From the NCBI GenBank assembly GCA_001798595.1, contig MGSS01000037.1, positions 33,919 to 97,918 on the forward strand: a DNA stretch of 64,000 nucleotides, in the 5' to 3' direction. Numbering within the stretch: the first letter of the stretch is position 1; every line of letters begins with the position of its first letter. The notes beneath the pieces are model-generated. The model had not been told where the DNA came from, did not search any database, and saw only the letters and a program-made list of their open reading frames with translations. This DNA is from Deltaproteobacteria bacterium RIFCSPLOWO2_12_FULL_60_19 (lineage in GTDB: Bacteria; Desulfobacterota; Binatia; UBA9968). This document shows positions 16,839 to 25,733 of this stretch, piece after piece. The translations under genes and the position numbers were made by a program.

Positions 16839-16914
16839 CTTTTACCTCCTTTCCAGCGGATGATCATGCCTCTTCCATCTCCTCTCTCATCATCCTCGCC
16901 GCAAGGCGATCCGC

Positions 16915-17622
16915 TCAGTGCTCATGGCTGATAGCCATGGCGACATAAATCACGCTAAGTATGGTAAAGACCGCAGCCTGTATGACTGAAACCAACGTGC
17001 CCAAAATATAAAACAGCACGGGAACGACGAGCTTGGTCAAGTTGCTGAAGATCTCCAGCACTAGATGATCGCCGAACATGTTGCCGTAAAGACGTATGGA
17101 AAGAGAAACGGGCCGGAATACGTGGGAAAACAGTTCTATGACAATAAAGAGTGGCGCAAGAAAAAGCACCGGTCCCATGAACTGCTTGAAGTAACCCGCT
17201 CCATGCTCGCGGACGCCGAAATAGTGGTAGGCGACGAACACGATAAGTCCCATGCCTAAATTATTCAAAAAACTGCTCGTCGGAGGCGTAAAGCCGGGAA
17301 TCAGGCCGGAGAGGTTGGCGAGCAATATGAACAGGAACAAGCTGCCGAAGAGGGGCACATACTTGCGGCCTTTCTTTCCGATGATGCTATCGCTCAACCC
17401 AACGACGATCTCGACCAGGACTTCCATCGCGTTCCTAACGCTGAGGCGCTCCTCGGGAACGACCGGATCTTTGGCGCTCGACACGGACCGCCTGAAAACA
17501 AAGGCGAGCGCCACCAACGCTCCCATGACGACAAGTGCAGTGAAATTAGTTTCGCCCAGCAAACTCAGGGGATACGGCAGGAATGGATGTATAGCCGAGT
17601 GCCAGGTAAAAGGATGCTCCAT
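16915..17622 (-). CDS. atpB: ATP synthase F0 subunit a
   Basis: Stator channel subunit that passes protons to the c ring. The 235-residue protein has five or more hydrophobic segments. The essential arginine lies in PVSLSIRLYGNMFGDHL, followed by the C-terminal helix TLVSVIQAAVFTILSVIYVAMAI. NLSGLIPGFTPPTS is the usual loop of the family. Its ATG follows the atpI stop directly with no gap, so the genes are translated in sequence. The gap to atpE is 76 bases. Confidence 0.95.
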   Translation of the reverse strand: MEHPFTWHSAIHPFLPYPLSLLGETNFTALVVMGALVALAFVFRRSVSSAKDPVVPEERLSVRNAMEVLVEIVVGLSDSIIGKKGRKYVPLFGSLFLFILLANLSGLIPGFTPPTSSFLNNLGMGLIVFVAYHYFGVREHGAGYFKQFMGPVLFLAPLFIVIELFSHVFRPVSLSIRLYGNMFGDHLVLEIFSNLTKLVVPVLFYILGTLVSVIQAAVFTILSVIYVAMAISHEH

Positions 17623-18000
17623 TTATCCACCTACCGAAAGGGTCCAGAGTCTTTCAAAAACAATCGCGATCAGCAGAGACGAAAAGCCGAGCGTAAATGA
17701 CAGGGGGTCCAATTGGATCCGCAAAAACAAGGCGGCAACCAAACCCAAAAATAGTCCCATCTTCAGTATCAGCAAAAGAATTCCCGTCCTTACTCTTCCC
17801 TTGCCGGCAAATGGAGTCAGGACCCATCTTATGCCGCAACTCAAAAGTAAAAAGTTTACGCCCATGAATAGGGCGCCGGCAAAGAGCGCCCCAGGCTGCG
17901 CGATGCGCGTCGGAACCAACGCGAGCCACAGGCCGGCAACAAGCATCGCGTGCAGCGCCTCGATGCGAACGACCGTCGGTCCTAGAGCGTAATTCCTCAT
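17623..18000 (-). CDS. atpI: ATP synthase subunit I family protein
   Basis: A small hydrophobic protein of 125 residues with four predicted membrane segments (ALHAMLVAGLWLAL, GALFAGALFMGVNFLLL, GILLLILKMGLFLGLVAALF, SFTLGFSSLLIAIVF). It matches the AtpI type found just ahead of atpB, which helps c-ring assembly or magnesium handling. Sequence conservation is weak in this family, so identification rests largely on position, size and topology. It overlaps atpZ by four bases and abuts atpB. Confidence 0.8.
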   Translation of the reverse strand: MRNYALGPTVVRIEALHAMLVAGLWLALVPTRIAQPGALFAGALFMGVNFLLLSCGIRWVLTPFAGKGRVRTGILLLILKMGLFLGLVAALFLRIQLDPLSFTLGFSSLLIAIVFERLWTLSVGG

Positions 18001-18260
18001 CTTTTGTCCGTCTCACCTTGGGCAAAATATTTTAGATACTTGAGTAATCGAAACACCGCTCCGACAAAGCCCAACACGGCCGCGGCGACGGTAATCCACG
18101 GAGACGTACCAAACTGCCGATCGATCACGTAACCGACGACGAGTGAGCCTACGATTGTGCTCGGGATCTCCAGACCGATCGCGAGGTACTTGGCTATTTT
18201 GGCGAAGGGGAGATTAATTTTCCCCGGTTCCCCGCCAGGCCGCTGAGCGCCTTGCCCCAC
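17997..18260 (-). CDS. atpZ: AtpZ/AtpI family protein
   Basis: An 87-residue protein with two membrane helices (IPSTIVGSLVVGYVIDRQFG and WITVAAAVLGFVGAVFRLLKYLKYF). The signature GYVIDRQFGTSPW is typical of AtpZ, the small protein encoded first in many F-ATPase operons and linked to c-ring assembly and divalent cation binding. The start is GTG at 18260 with only a weak ribosome site. The gap to hemL upstream is 34 bases, so it may be read on the hemL transcript. Confidence 0.85.
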   Translation of the reverse strand: MGQGAQRPGGEPGKINLPFAKIAKYLAIGLEIPSTIVGSLVVGYVIDRQFGTSPWITVAAAVLGFVGAVFRLLKYLKYFAQGETDKR

Positions 18261-18294
18261 TTCGCAGAAGGTCTATCATGCGGGCGCTTCCACT

Positions 18295-19587
18295 TCAACC
18301 TTTTGCTTCTTCGCGCGCCCACTCCTCGAAAGCAGCGACGGTCGCCTCTATGTCTGCGGCGCTGTGGCTAAGCGATAGAAACGCCGCTTCAAACTGCGAC
18401 GGCGGCCAGTAGATTCCCCGATCCAGCAGGCCGTGAAAGAAGCGGGCGAAGCGGGCCGTGTCTGAGCGGCGCGCTTCCTCGACGCTGCGCACCGCCGCCG
18501 CGCCGAAAAAGAGCGTCAGCATCGACGCTCGCCGGTTCACTGCGCCCGCGATGTTGTAGCGGCGAAGAACGGTTTCAAAACCTTCCTGCAACGCCTTCCC
18601 TTTGGCTTCAAGCTCCTCATAGACGCCAGGCCGCGAGAGCTCCTCCAGCGTCGCCAGGCCGGCCGCGACGGCCAGTGGATTGCCCGAGAGCGTTCCCGCC
18701 TGATAGACCGGCCCCTCGGGCGCCAGCAAATCCATAATTGCCGCTTTGCCGCCAAAGGCGCCGAGCGGCAGGCCGCCGCCGAGGATTTTCCCCAAGCAGG
18801 TAAGGTCCGGACGAATGTTGAATAACTCCTGCGCCCCGCCGCGCGCCACGCGAAAGCCGGTGATCACCTCGTCGAAGATCAACAACCCCCCGTGGCGGGC
18901 GGTCAGATCGCTTAGCGCCGACAGAAATCCCGGCGCGGGCGGGATCACTCCCATGTTGCCGCAGATCGGCTCGACGATCGCCGCCGCGATGGAGCCGCCC
19001 CGTTCAGCAAAGAGACGCTCAAGGCCGACCGTGTCGTTGAACTCCGCGACGATCGTCTCGGCCGCAAACGACGGCGGCACACCGGCGCTGTCGGGCAATG
19101 CGAGCGTCGCCACGCCGGAGCCGGCCCGCGCCAGCAGCCCGTCGGAGTGGCCGTGGTAACAGCCGTCGAACTTAACGATCTTGGTCCGTCCCGAGGCCGC
19201 ACGCGCCAGCCGTATCGCGCTCATCGACGCTTCGGTGCCCGAGCTGACAAGCCTGAGCTTCTCGATCGACGGAAAGCGCTCGCCGACCCTTTCCGCCAAC
19301 TCCACCTCCCGCGCCGTGGGGGCGCCGAAGCTCGTGCCGCCTTCCAGCGTCCGTTTGAGCGCGCCGATCACCGGCGGGGGCGCGTGCCCCAGAATTAGCG
19401 GCCCCCAGGAGCAGACATAGTCGAGGTACTCCTTCCCGTCCGCGTCATAAAGCCGTGAGCCGCCGCCGCGCTCGATGAACCGGGGCTCGCCGCCCACCGC
19501 GCGCCACGCCCGCACCGGACTGTTCACTCCGCCGGGAATTTTTTTTCGCGCCCGCTCGTACAACGCGCCGGATTTCTTCGAAGCCAT
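18295..19587 (-). CDS. hemL: Glutamate-1-semialdehyde 2,1-aminomutase
   Basis: PLP enzyme that converts glutamate-1-semialdehyde to 5-aminolevulinate in the C5 pathway of tetrapyrrole synthesis. The 430-residue sequence has PGGVNSPVRAWRAVGG at the N-terminus, the PLP-phosphate site SSGTEASMSAIRLARAA, FDEVITGFRVA, and the Schiff-base lysine in LTCLGKILGGGLPLGAFGG. The start is ATG at 19587. It lies next to the replication origin where rpmH often sits in other genomes, and is followed closely by atpZ on the same strand. Confidence 0.95.
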   Translation of the reverse strand: MASKKSGALYERARKKIPGGVNSPVRAWRAVGGEPRFIERGGGSRLYDADGKEYLDYVCSWGPLILGHAPPPVIGALKRTLEGGTSFGAPTAREVELAERVGERFPSIEKLRLVSSGTEASMSAIRLARAASGRTKIVKFDGCYHGHSDGLLARAGSGVATLALPDSAGVPPSFAAETIVAEFNDTVGLERLFAERGGSIAAAIVEPICGNMGVIPPAPGFLSALSDLTARHGGLLIFDEVITGFRVARGGAQELFNIRPDLTCLGKILGGGLPLGAFGGKAAIMDLLAPEGPVYQAGTLSGNPLAVAAGLATLEELSRPGVYEELEAKGKALQEGFETVLRRYNIAGAVNRRASMLTLFFGAAAVRSVEEARRSDTARFARFFHGLLDRGIYWPPSQFEAAFLSLSHSAADIEATVAAFEEWAREEAKG

Positions 19588-19974
19588 CGTTTTTTCCCTA
19601 ACATCCGGGCTAAAATTTTGTCAAGCCGCTCGCGCTGCGAGAGTAAAAATTCTTTGTGAATTTTTTTCTTGCAATGCGGTATGAAAAGGTTTATGAAAAT
19701 TTGCTCGCTGTGACAGGAACGCTTCAGCCACCGTTGATCTGCTCCTTGCTGCAAGCGCGATTCGCCACAGGTTCGCTCAAGTCTCCGGTGTCTCTGACAA
19801 GGAGTCATTGGGCCGGCAAGCTAGTCAGGCGTGCTTGTTTATACTGTTGTTAAAAATGATACGCAAGGTGGCCGGCGCTGCTGGCTTTTTCGAGTTATCC
19901 ACAGATGTGGATAACTCTGTTTGTAACTCTTGGCGCTTTTCTCTCTGTAAAACAATAAGTTAGCTTGGATTTGG
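19588..19974. other. Probable replication origin region upstream of dnaA
   Basis: This 387-bp gap between divergent hemL and dnaA holds no credible gene. It contains AT-rich stretches unlike the flanks (around 19645-19705 and 19838-19862), which could serve as unwinding segments. A pair of perfect inverted DnaA boxes lies about 60 bases before dnaA. Position next to dnaA-dnaN and the box pair point to oriC or part of a bipartite oriC together with 21313-21531. Confidence 0.7.
19895..19914. promoter_or_regulatory. Inverted pair of perfect DnaA boxes
   Basis: TTATCCACA (19895-19903) and TGTGGATAA (19906-19914) are both exact DnaA boxes. They face each other with a two-base spacer inside the palindrome AGTTATCCACAGATGTGGATAACT. 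They could act in initiation and in DnaA autoregulation of the gene starting at 19975. Confidence 0.88.
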
Positions 19975-21312
19975 ATGGGGCTGGTGATGGACGAGCTTTG
20001 GGAAGGGGTCTTGCCGCAACTCCGGGAGCGGCTTGGAACTCAGAATTTCGAGACCTGGATCAAGCCCATCCGTGCAAAATCGCCGGCCGCCGACGAGCTG
20101 GCGCTGGAAGTCCCGAATAAGTTTTTCCGCGACTGGCTGGCGGAACACTTTCTCGCCTCGATCCAAGAGCTTCTGGCGCAGGTCGCGCAGCGAACCGTCA
20201 AGGTTTCGCTCAGCGTCAACCAGCACCTCCCGCCGGGCGCCGCCGCGCCGAAAAGAGTCGAACGGGAGAGTATCAAGCCACAAAGAGTCAGCAACCTCAT
20301 CCCGAAGTACAACTTCGAGAATTTCGTGGTCGGCGCCAGCAACCAGTTCGCTCACGCGGCGTCGCTTGCCGTAGCGAACCAGCCGGGCGACCACTACAAT
20401 CCGCTCTTCATCTACGGCGGCGTCGGCCTGGGGAAGACTCATTTGATCAATGCCATCGGCCACCGGATCGTCGAGCGGGGGCCCGGTCTTAAGGTCTTTT
20501 ATCTTAGCTCCGAAGCGTTCATGAACGAGCTGATCGCTTCGCTGCGCCGGGACAAGATGGATGAATTCAGGACCCGATTCCGCAACAGCGACGTCCTGAT
20601 CCTCGACGACATCCAGTTCATCGGCGGCAAGGAGCGCACCCAGGAGGAGTTTTTCCACACCTTCAACAGCCTCTACGAGTCGCATAAGCAGATCATTCTT
20701 ACATCGGATCAATTCCCCAAGGAAATCCCCGATCTAGAAGACCGCCTGCGCAACCGGTTTGAGTGGGGACTCATCGCCGATATTCAGCCGCCCGATGTCG
20801 AGACGCGGGTCGCTATCCTGCAGAAAAAGGCTGAAATAGTGGCTGTTCCGCTGCCGCACGATGTGGCGATCTTCCTCGCTTCCAACATCGATTCCAACGT
20901 GCGCGAACTCGAAGGTTCCTTGACGCGCCTCGGCGCCTTCGCATCGCTCACCAAAACCCCGATCACAGTGGAACTCGCCAAGGAAGTGCTGCAGAATACC
21001 CTAAAAGGCAACCAGAGAGAGGTGACGGTCGAGAGCATCCAGAAGACGATCTGCGACTATTTCAATCTCAAGCTCGGCGATCTGAAAGCCAAAAGAAGAA
21101 CCAAGAACATCGCCTTGCCGCGCCAGCTGGCGATGTACCTTTGCCGGAAATACACCTCAACCTCATTCCCGTCCATTGGAAACAAGTTCGGGGGCCGAGA
21201 CCACTCCACGGTTATTCACGCCACAAAGACAATTGAGAAAAAGATCAAGGCGGATCCACAGATGTCGGCGACGATTGAAAAGCTGGAGAAAAATCTCAGC
21301 GTCAGGAAATAG
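19975..21312 (+). CDS. dnaA: Chromosomal replication initiator protein DnaA
   Basis: AAA+ initiator that binds DnaA boxes and melts oriC. The N-terminal domain I has LWEGVLPQLRERLGTQNFETWI. Domain III has Walker A GGVGLGKTH and Walker B LILDDIQF, and an arginine-rich AAA+ end. Domain IV carries the DnaA signature KYTSTSFPSIGNKFGGRDHSTVIHA. The length of 445 residues is normal. ATG at 19975 was kept; a second ATG at 19987 is also possible. It is the first gene of the dnaA-dnaN pair and is preceded by inverted DnaA boxes. Confidence 0.97.
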   Translation: MGLVMDELWEGVLPQLRERLGTQNFETWIKPIRAKSPAADELALEVPNKFFRDWLAEHFLASIQELLAQVAQRTVKVSLSVNQHLPPGAAAPKRVERESIKPQRVSNLIPKYNFENFVVGASNQFAHAASLAVANQPGDHYNPLFIYGGVGLGKTHLINAIGHRIVERGPGLKVFYLSSEAFMNELIASLRRDKMDEFRTRFRNSDVLILDDIQFIGGKERTQEEFFHTFNSLYESHKQIILTSDQFPKEIPDLEDRLRNRFEWGLIADIQPPDVETRVAILQKKAEIVAVPLPHDVAIFLASNIDSNVRELEGSLTRLGAFASLTKTPITVELAKEVLQNTLKGNQREVTVESIQKTICDYFNLKLGDLKAKRRTKNIALPRQLAMYLCRKYTSTSFPSIGNKFGGRDHSTVIHATKTIEKKIKADPQMSATIEKLEKNLSVRK

Positions 21313-21531
21313 TGGATGGAGGTGTGAGTTACTGCGGTAGATTTATGTATGATCGCGGTGTTGAAAGCGTAAACTCCCGCTACCTGTGAAGAGTGTGCAT
21401 AACCATCTTGGTTTATGCACAGGGAAAGATAACTGAAAAGACGACGGAATATATGGTTGTCAACAGAATCCACAAGCCCTATTGCTACTACTCAGTATTT
21501 TAACTAGAAGGTAGATACAGAAGAGGGGTGT
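21313..21531. other. dnaA-dnaN intergenic region with DnaA boxes (possible part of oriC)
   Basis: A 219-bp gap without a gene. It holds two inverted DnaA-type boxes of the form TTATGCACA, separated by ten bases, and an AT-richer segment just before dnaN. Origins between dnaA and dnaN are common, so this region competes with or complements the upstream gap as oriC. Confidence 0.55.
21394..21421. promoter_or_regulatory. Inverted pair of DnaA boxes, TTATGCACA form
   Basis: TGTGCATAA (21394-21402) and TTATGCACA (21413-21421) face each other across ten bases. Both fit the consensus TTATNCACA exactly, with G at the variable position, in contrast to the C-type pair upstream of dnaA. Confidence 0.75.
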
Positions 21532-22638
21532 ATGGAGTTTAGAGCCAAGCGGGATGAGTTTCTTGCCGCGCTGTATTGGACGCAGGGGATCGTGGAGCGG
21601 CGCAACACGATGCCGATACTGTCCAACGTCTTGTTGGAGTGTCGCAGCGGAGGGATCTATGTGACGGCGACGGATCTCGAAGTCGGGTTTAGGGGAAAAG
21701 TGGAAGGGGAGATGGTGGGCGAAGGGACAGCGACGGCGAACGCAAAGAAGTTGTACGAGATTGTGCGTGAAGCTCCGGCGGACACCCTTCAACTTAAGCG
21801 GCTGGAAAACGAGTGGGTGGAAGTGAAAAGCGGGAAGTCCGTGTTTAAGATCGTCGGTTTGGAGGCGCGGGAGTTTCCGCAATTTCCTGAATTTGGCGGC
21901 GAGAAGCTCGCGAGTATCCCAGCGACGGTCGTGCGCGAGATGGTGGAGAGAACGATCTTTGCGGTGTCCACCGATGAGACGCGTTATAATCTGAACGGCG
22001 TCTTCATCGAGGAGTTGCGCGATGGCAAGGCGCGGATGGTGGCGACAGATGGCCACCGGTTGGCCATGATCGAGAAATCCGTAGGCGCTCTGGGGTTGAG
22101 TAAGGGGGTTATTCTACCGCGCAAGGGGTTGGGAGAGTTAAGGCGGCTGGTCGAGGGGGCGGAAGACGGTTTAGTTTCTCTCGGATTTAAAGAAAATATG
22201 GCGCTTGTCACGAAAGATAACATGGAGCTTTTTATGCGCTTGATCGAGGGAGATTTTCCGGATTACACGAAGGTTATTCCGAAGGAAAATCCGTACGTCG
22301 CCAAGATCGACCAGGATGAATTTCTGCACGCTCTCAGACGTGTGTCGATCCTATCGAGCGAGCGCTACAAGGGGATTAAAATCGACTTTAAATCTGGCAA
22401 AGTATTGGTTTCTGCAAGTAATCCGGATTTAGGCGAGGCGGTCGAAGAGATCGAGGTTGAGTACGATGGCAAGGCGTTGTCCGTCGGGTTCAACGCGCGT
22501 TATCTGCTAGACGTGTTAGCCGTGCTCGGCGCCGGCGGCGAGGTCGATGTCCTGCTGAAAGATGAGGTCAGCCCGAGCATCGTCCGCAAGGGCGGCGATG
22601 AGGAATATCTCTACGTCGTCATGCCGATGCGACTATAA
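21532..22638 (+). CDS. dnaN: DNA polymerase III subunit beta (sliding clamp)
   Basis: Ring-shaped processivity clamp for the replicative polymerase. The 368-residue protein has the three-domain clamp layout. It begins MEFRAKRDEFLAALYWTQGIVERRNTMPILSNVLLE and contains VSTDETRYNLNGVF and MVATDGHRLAMIE in the second domain. It ends with the conserved YLYVVMPMRL. ATG at 21532 is preceded by AGAGGGG. It follows dnaA by 219 bases. Confidence 0.96.
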   Translation: MEFRAKRDEFLAALYWTQGIVERRNTMPILSNVLLECRSGGIYVTATDLEVGFRGKVEGEMVGEGTATANAKKLYEIVREAPADTLQLKRLENEWVEVKSGKSVFKIVGLEAREFPQFPEFGGEKLASIPATVVREMVERTIFAVSTDETRYNLNGVFIEELRDGKARMVATDGHRLAMIEKSVGALGLSKGVILPRKGLGELRRLVEGAEDGLVSLGFKENMALVTKDNMELFMRLIEGDFPDYTKVIPKENPYVAKIDQDEFLHALRRVSILSSERYKGIKIDFKSGKVLVSASNPDLGEAVEEIEVEYDGKALSVGFNARYLLDVLAVLGAGGEVDVLLKDEVSPSIVRKGGDEEYLYVVMPMRL

Positions 22639-22726
22639 CCGGCAGGGTCCTTTCGCATCATAACGTCCGTAAAATATTGTTACCACTCTTCCGTCACTCC
22701 CTGGCGGGGTTTATTCCTCTCTGTTG

Positions 22727-23611
22727 CTATTCCCGTGTGCCGATAATGACGCCGGCGATAATCACGACTCCACCTACAAGTTGGTAGGGATAGATCGTCT
22801 CGCCGAGAAAAATCACCGCCAGCAACACCGCGAACAGAGGAAGCAGATTGTAAGCGAGGCTCGCCCGGCTCGGCCCGAACGTCCGGATGGATCGGTTCCA
22901 CAGCAAAAAAGAGAGGAACGAAGGGAATATCCCGAGATAAAGAAAAGCGAGCAAGACATCCATCCGCCAGATGTCGGCGGGTCTCAATTGCAGCTCGACA
23001 AGTGCCGCGGGCACCAAGAAACACGCGCCGATGACGGTGGTGATCGAGGTCAGCGCGAGCGGCGAGAGAACCTGCATCATCGGTTTGGCCATCACCATGT
23101 AAAATCCCCACAGTCCGGTGGCGAAAAAGACGATGATATCCCCCGGGTTGAAATTAAACTGCCAGAGGGCATCGCGCGATCCTTTGCTGAGGATCCACGC
23201 CACGCCCGCAAGGGAGATCAATACCCCAGAAAGACGGCGCGCCGTCAGCTTCTCGCCGATCAGCAGCCACGCGAGCAGCGCCGTTGTCACGGGCGTGGTC
23301 GAGTTCACCAGCGTCGCGTTGGTCGCGCTGGTATATCCAAGCCCGATGTAGAGGACCGCATTGAAGGCAAAGACGCCGGTGATGCTCATGAGGACAAGCG
23401 AAACGAGCGCGCGTCGCGGCGGCCATTCTTTGCGGTAGAGCAAGAGCGGCAGCAGGATCAAGGCGGAGACGACGAAGCGGCCGGCGTTCAGCGTCCAGGG
23501 CGGGACCGTGCCGACCAACGCCTTGCCGACGATAAAGTTGCTGCTCCAAAAAAGCGGCGGCAGAACCAGGAACAGGTAGGCGGCGGCGGAAGGGTGGTTG
23601 GGTTTCTCCAC
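22727..23611 (-). CDS. DMT superfamily transporter, EamA family (1)
   Basis: Inner-membrane exporter-type protein of the drug/metabolite transporter superfamily. It is 294 residues with about ten hydrophobic helices arranged as two EamA repeats. The first repeat shows FWSSNFIVGKAL and NAGRFVVSALILLPLLLYR. The second shows YLGIFPSFLSFLLWNRSIRTFG and the C-terminal FLGETIYPYQLVGGVVIIAGVI. The substrate cannot be predicted. It lies tail-to-tail with dnaN and ahead of another minus-strand gene 36 bases away. Confidence 0.9.
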   Translation of the reverse strand: MEKPNHPSAAAYLFLVLPPLFWSSNFIVGKALVGTVPPWTLNAGRFVVSALILLPLLLYRKEWPPRRALVSLVLMSITGVFAFNAVLYIGLGYTSATNATLVNSTTPVTTALLAWLLIGEKLTARRLSGVLISLAGVAWILSKGSRDALWQFNFNPGDIIVFFATGLWGFYMVMAKPMMQVLSPLALTSITTVIGACFLVPAALVELQLRPADIWRMDVLLAFLYLGIFPSFLSFLLWNRSIRTFGPSRASLAYNLLPLFAVLLAVIFLGETIYPYQLVGGVVIIAGVIIGTRE

Positions 23612-23647
23612 TAGGCTGTCACAATCGGGTTGCGCTGCTTCGATAAA

Positions 23648-24610
23648 CTACCCCACGGTAATTTTTGCGAAGAGATCGTCCACGGCCATCTTGCCGCCGA
23701 TCATGCCCTGCTCGTAGGAGTATTGCATGAGGGTTTTGAGATTCTTGCGGTTGGCCTCGCCCAAACCGTAAATCCAAGGGTCCTGGCCGAGGATATCCTC
23801 CTGCTCTTCGAGAGTATGGCGAAACCAGGCGAGCGGCACGCGCCTCGGGTTCTCCATCCGCTTGTAAGCCGCCTGCTTCGCCTTCTCAAACGCCTGGAAA
23901 AGACTCGTCGGCACCCATGGGTAGCGCTCGACGATGTCGAGCTTGATTGCCGTCGTGTGCATGATGGGGAAGATGCCGGTTCGTTGGTAATATTCGATTT
24001 CCAGCTCCTTGTATTTCGGAAACAGCCGCGCGACTCTGGGGTCGCGGTCCAGAATCGGCTGGATTAGCTCCGGATGGATCAGCGCGTCGAGCTCCCCCTC
24101 CGCCACCATGCGCTCAACGCTCTTCCCGGAGGGAATCATTTGCAGCGAGAGTTCGCGCGGCAACGTGAGCTCGATCTCCTCCTCGTCCTGCTTGTGCCAC
24201 TCGATCTTTCGGTGGGGCACCTGGAACTCGTGTTCGAGGATGCCCCGCACCCAGAGATTGCTGGTGGCGGAGTAGTTGCGCAGCCCTACCTTGCGGCCGA
24301 TCAGGTCCGTCGGCTTGCGGATGGCTTTGTTGACATTGACGAAGACAAAGCCGTGGCGGAATCGTCGGTGGAGAAAGACCGGAATCGCGACGAAGGGGAG
24401 GCTGCGATACTTTGCGGCAAGGTAGTTGGACATGGAAAGCTCGGCGACGTCGAACTCGCGCCCGCGGATCATGCGCCAGTGGCGGATGTCCGAGGTCATG
24501 TCGGTCAGGACCGTCAGCTCGATGCCGTCGGGCTTGACGCTGCCTTCGATCAGCGGCCTGACGATTTCATAGTCGCCGCATGCCAGGGTCAGGTGCAGGT
24601 CTTTCGACAT
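23648..24610 (-). CDS. 4,5-dihydroxyphthalate decarboxylase-like / ABC substrate-binding-like protein
   Basis: A 320-residue protein with a periplasmic-binding-protein fold but no signal peptide. It resembles the family annotated as 4,5-dihydroxyphthalate decarboxylase: LTLACGDYEIVRPLIEGSVKPDGIEL, FDVAELSMSNYLAAK, FPFVAIPVF-like LPFVAIPVFLHRRFRHG, and DLIGRKVGLRNYSATSNLWVRGIL. Homologues may be true decarboxylases of aromatic acids or binding proteins without a known partner. The absence of a leader favours a cytoplasmic enzyme. It is divergent from the secreted NMT1 protein gene at 24717. Confidence 0.78.
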   Translation of the reverse strand: MSKDLHLTLACGDYEIVRPLIEGSVKPDGIELTVLTDMTSDIRHWRMIRGREFDVAELSMSNYLAAKYRSLPFVAIPVFLHRRFRHGFVFVNVNKAIRKPTDLIGRKVGLRNYSATSNLWVRGILEHEFQVPHRKIEWHKQDEEEIELTLPRELSLQMIPSGKSVERMVAEGELDALIHPELIQPILDRDPRVARLFPKYKELEIEYYQRTGIFPIMHTTAIKLDIVERYPWVPTSLFQAFEKAKQAAYKRMENPRRVPLAWFRHTLEEQEDILGQDPWIYGLGEANRKNLKTLMQYSYEQGMIGGKMAVDDLFAKITVG

Positions 24611-24716
24611 GCGGTCTATCTACCACGCCGCCGTGAATTTTTCCAAGTTGCGCCGGAGCCTTCCTTTTTGGCGCGGAAAAATGTAGATTGCGCTCATCGG
24701 TCGGAAGGAGAAAGCC

Positions 24717-25700
24717 ATGAGACTACGCCTCGCTTACTCAGCCGCAACCCTGGCGCTTTGTCTGTTTGCCCCGCCGTCGTGGGGGCAGACGAAGGTCAGG
24801 CTCAACTGGACCGCCGTCACCGGGGCGCAGAGCGGCGCCTACGTCGCGCAGGAGGAAGGGCTGTTTAAGAAGCATGGGATCGACATGGAGCTGATCCACA
24901 TTGCCTCCAGCTCGCGCGGCATCCAGGCGATTCTGGCGGGCGAGATCGGCTTCTCCTACATGGATGGCAACAACGCGATCCAGGCCAATCTCAAGGGCGC
25001 CGGCTTAGCCCTGGTGGCCGGCGCGACCAACCGTATGGTCTTCTCGCTTATGGCGCGGCCCGAGATCAAAAAGATCGCCGATCTTCGCGGGAAAAAGATC
25101 GGCATCACCCGCGTCGGCTCGTCGACGCATACATCAGCTCTCTATGCGCTGGGCCAAGCGGGCCTTAAACCCAACGACTACCAGATTCTTCCGCTGCTCG
25201 AAGTTCCTAACATCTTCACCGCCCTTGTTGCCGGGCAGATTGACGCGGGGGTTGTCTCCCCTCCGACCAATAGCCGGGCGCGCAAGGCGGGCTTGAACGA
25301 GCTTATGAATATCGCCAAGGAGGGGCCGGAGTATGTCTCGGTGGCGATCGGCACGACGCGGGCGTATATCAAGGCGAACGAAGACACCGTGCGGCGGGTT
25401 GTGCGGGCCTATGCAGAAGGAGTCCACCTGTTCAGGACCAACAAGCAGGTCGGGGTCAGGGTGCTGGGGAAATACACCAAGGTGAAGGAGCAGGATATTT
25501 TAGAAGACGCCTACAACCAGTTCCAGGATTATCTCCACACACCCCCATACGTGAGCCGGAAGGGCGTCGAGGCGATTCTCGCCGAGCTGGGCGAGAAAGA
25601 GCCGGCGGCGCGCCAAATCAAGGCGGACGATATCCTCGACATGCGCTTTGTGGGCGAGCTTGAAAAGGAAGGCTTCTTTAAAAAGCTGGGAGGAAAGTAA
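24717..25700 (+). CDS. ABC transporter substrate-binding protein, NMT1/SsuA-like (1)
   Basis: Secreted binding protein of the NMT1/THI5-like group, whose members bind sulfonates, nitrate, pyrimidine precursors or aromatic acids. A signal peptide is clear (RLAYSAATLALCLFAPPSWG before QTKV). The mature part has AQEEGLFKKHGIDMELIHIASSSRGIQAILAGEIGFSYMDGNN and LRGKKIGITRVGSSTHTSALYAL. The length is 327 residues. ATG at 24717 follows GAAGGAG. No permease or ATPase gene is nearby, so its transporter partner is unknown or lies elsewhere. Confidence 0.87.
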   Translation: MRLRLAYSAATLALCLFAPPSWGQTKVRLNWTAVTGAQSGAYVAQEEGLFKKHGIDMELIHIASSSRGIQAILAGEIGFSYMDGNNAIQANLKGAGLALVAGATNRMVFSLMARPEIKKIADLRGKKIGITRVGSSTHTSALYALGQAGLKPNDYQILPLLEVPNIFTALVAGQIDAGVVSPPTNSRARKAGLNELMNIAKEGPEYVSVAIGTTRAYIKANEDTVRRVVRAYAEGVHLFRTNKQVGVRVLGKYTKVKEQDILEDAYNQFQDYLHTPPYVSRKGVEAILAELGEKEPAARQIKADDILDMRFVGELEKEGFFKKLGGK

Positions 25701-25733
25701 AGCAGAGCGCTCGCTGGCTCGAACGGGTTAGAG

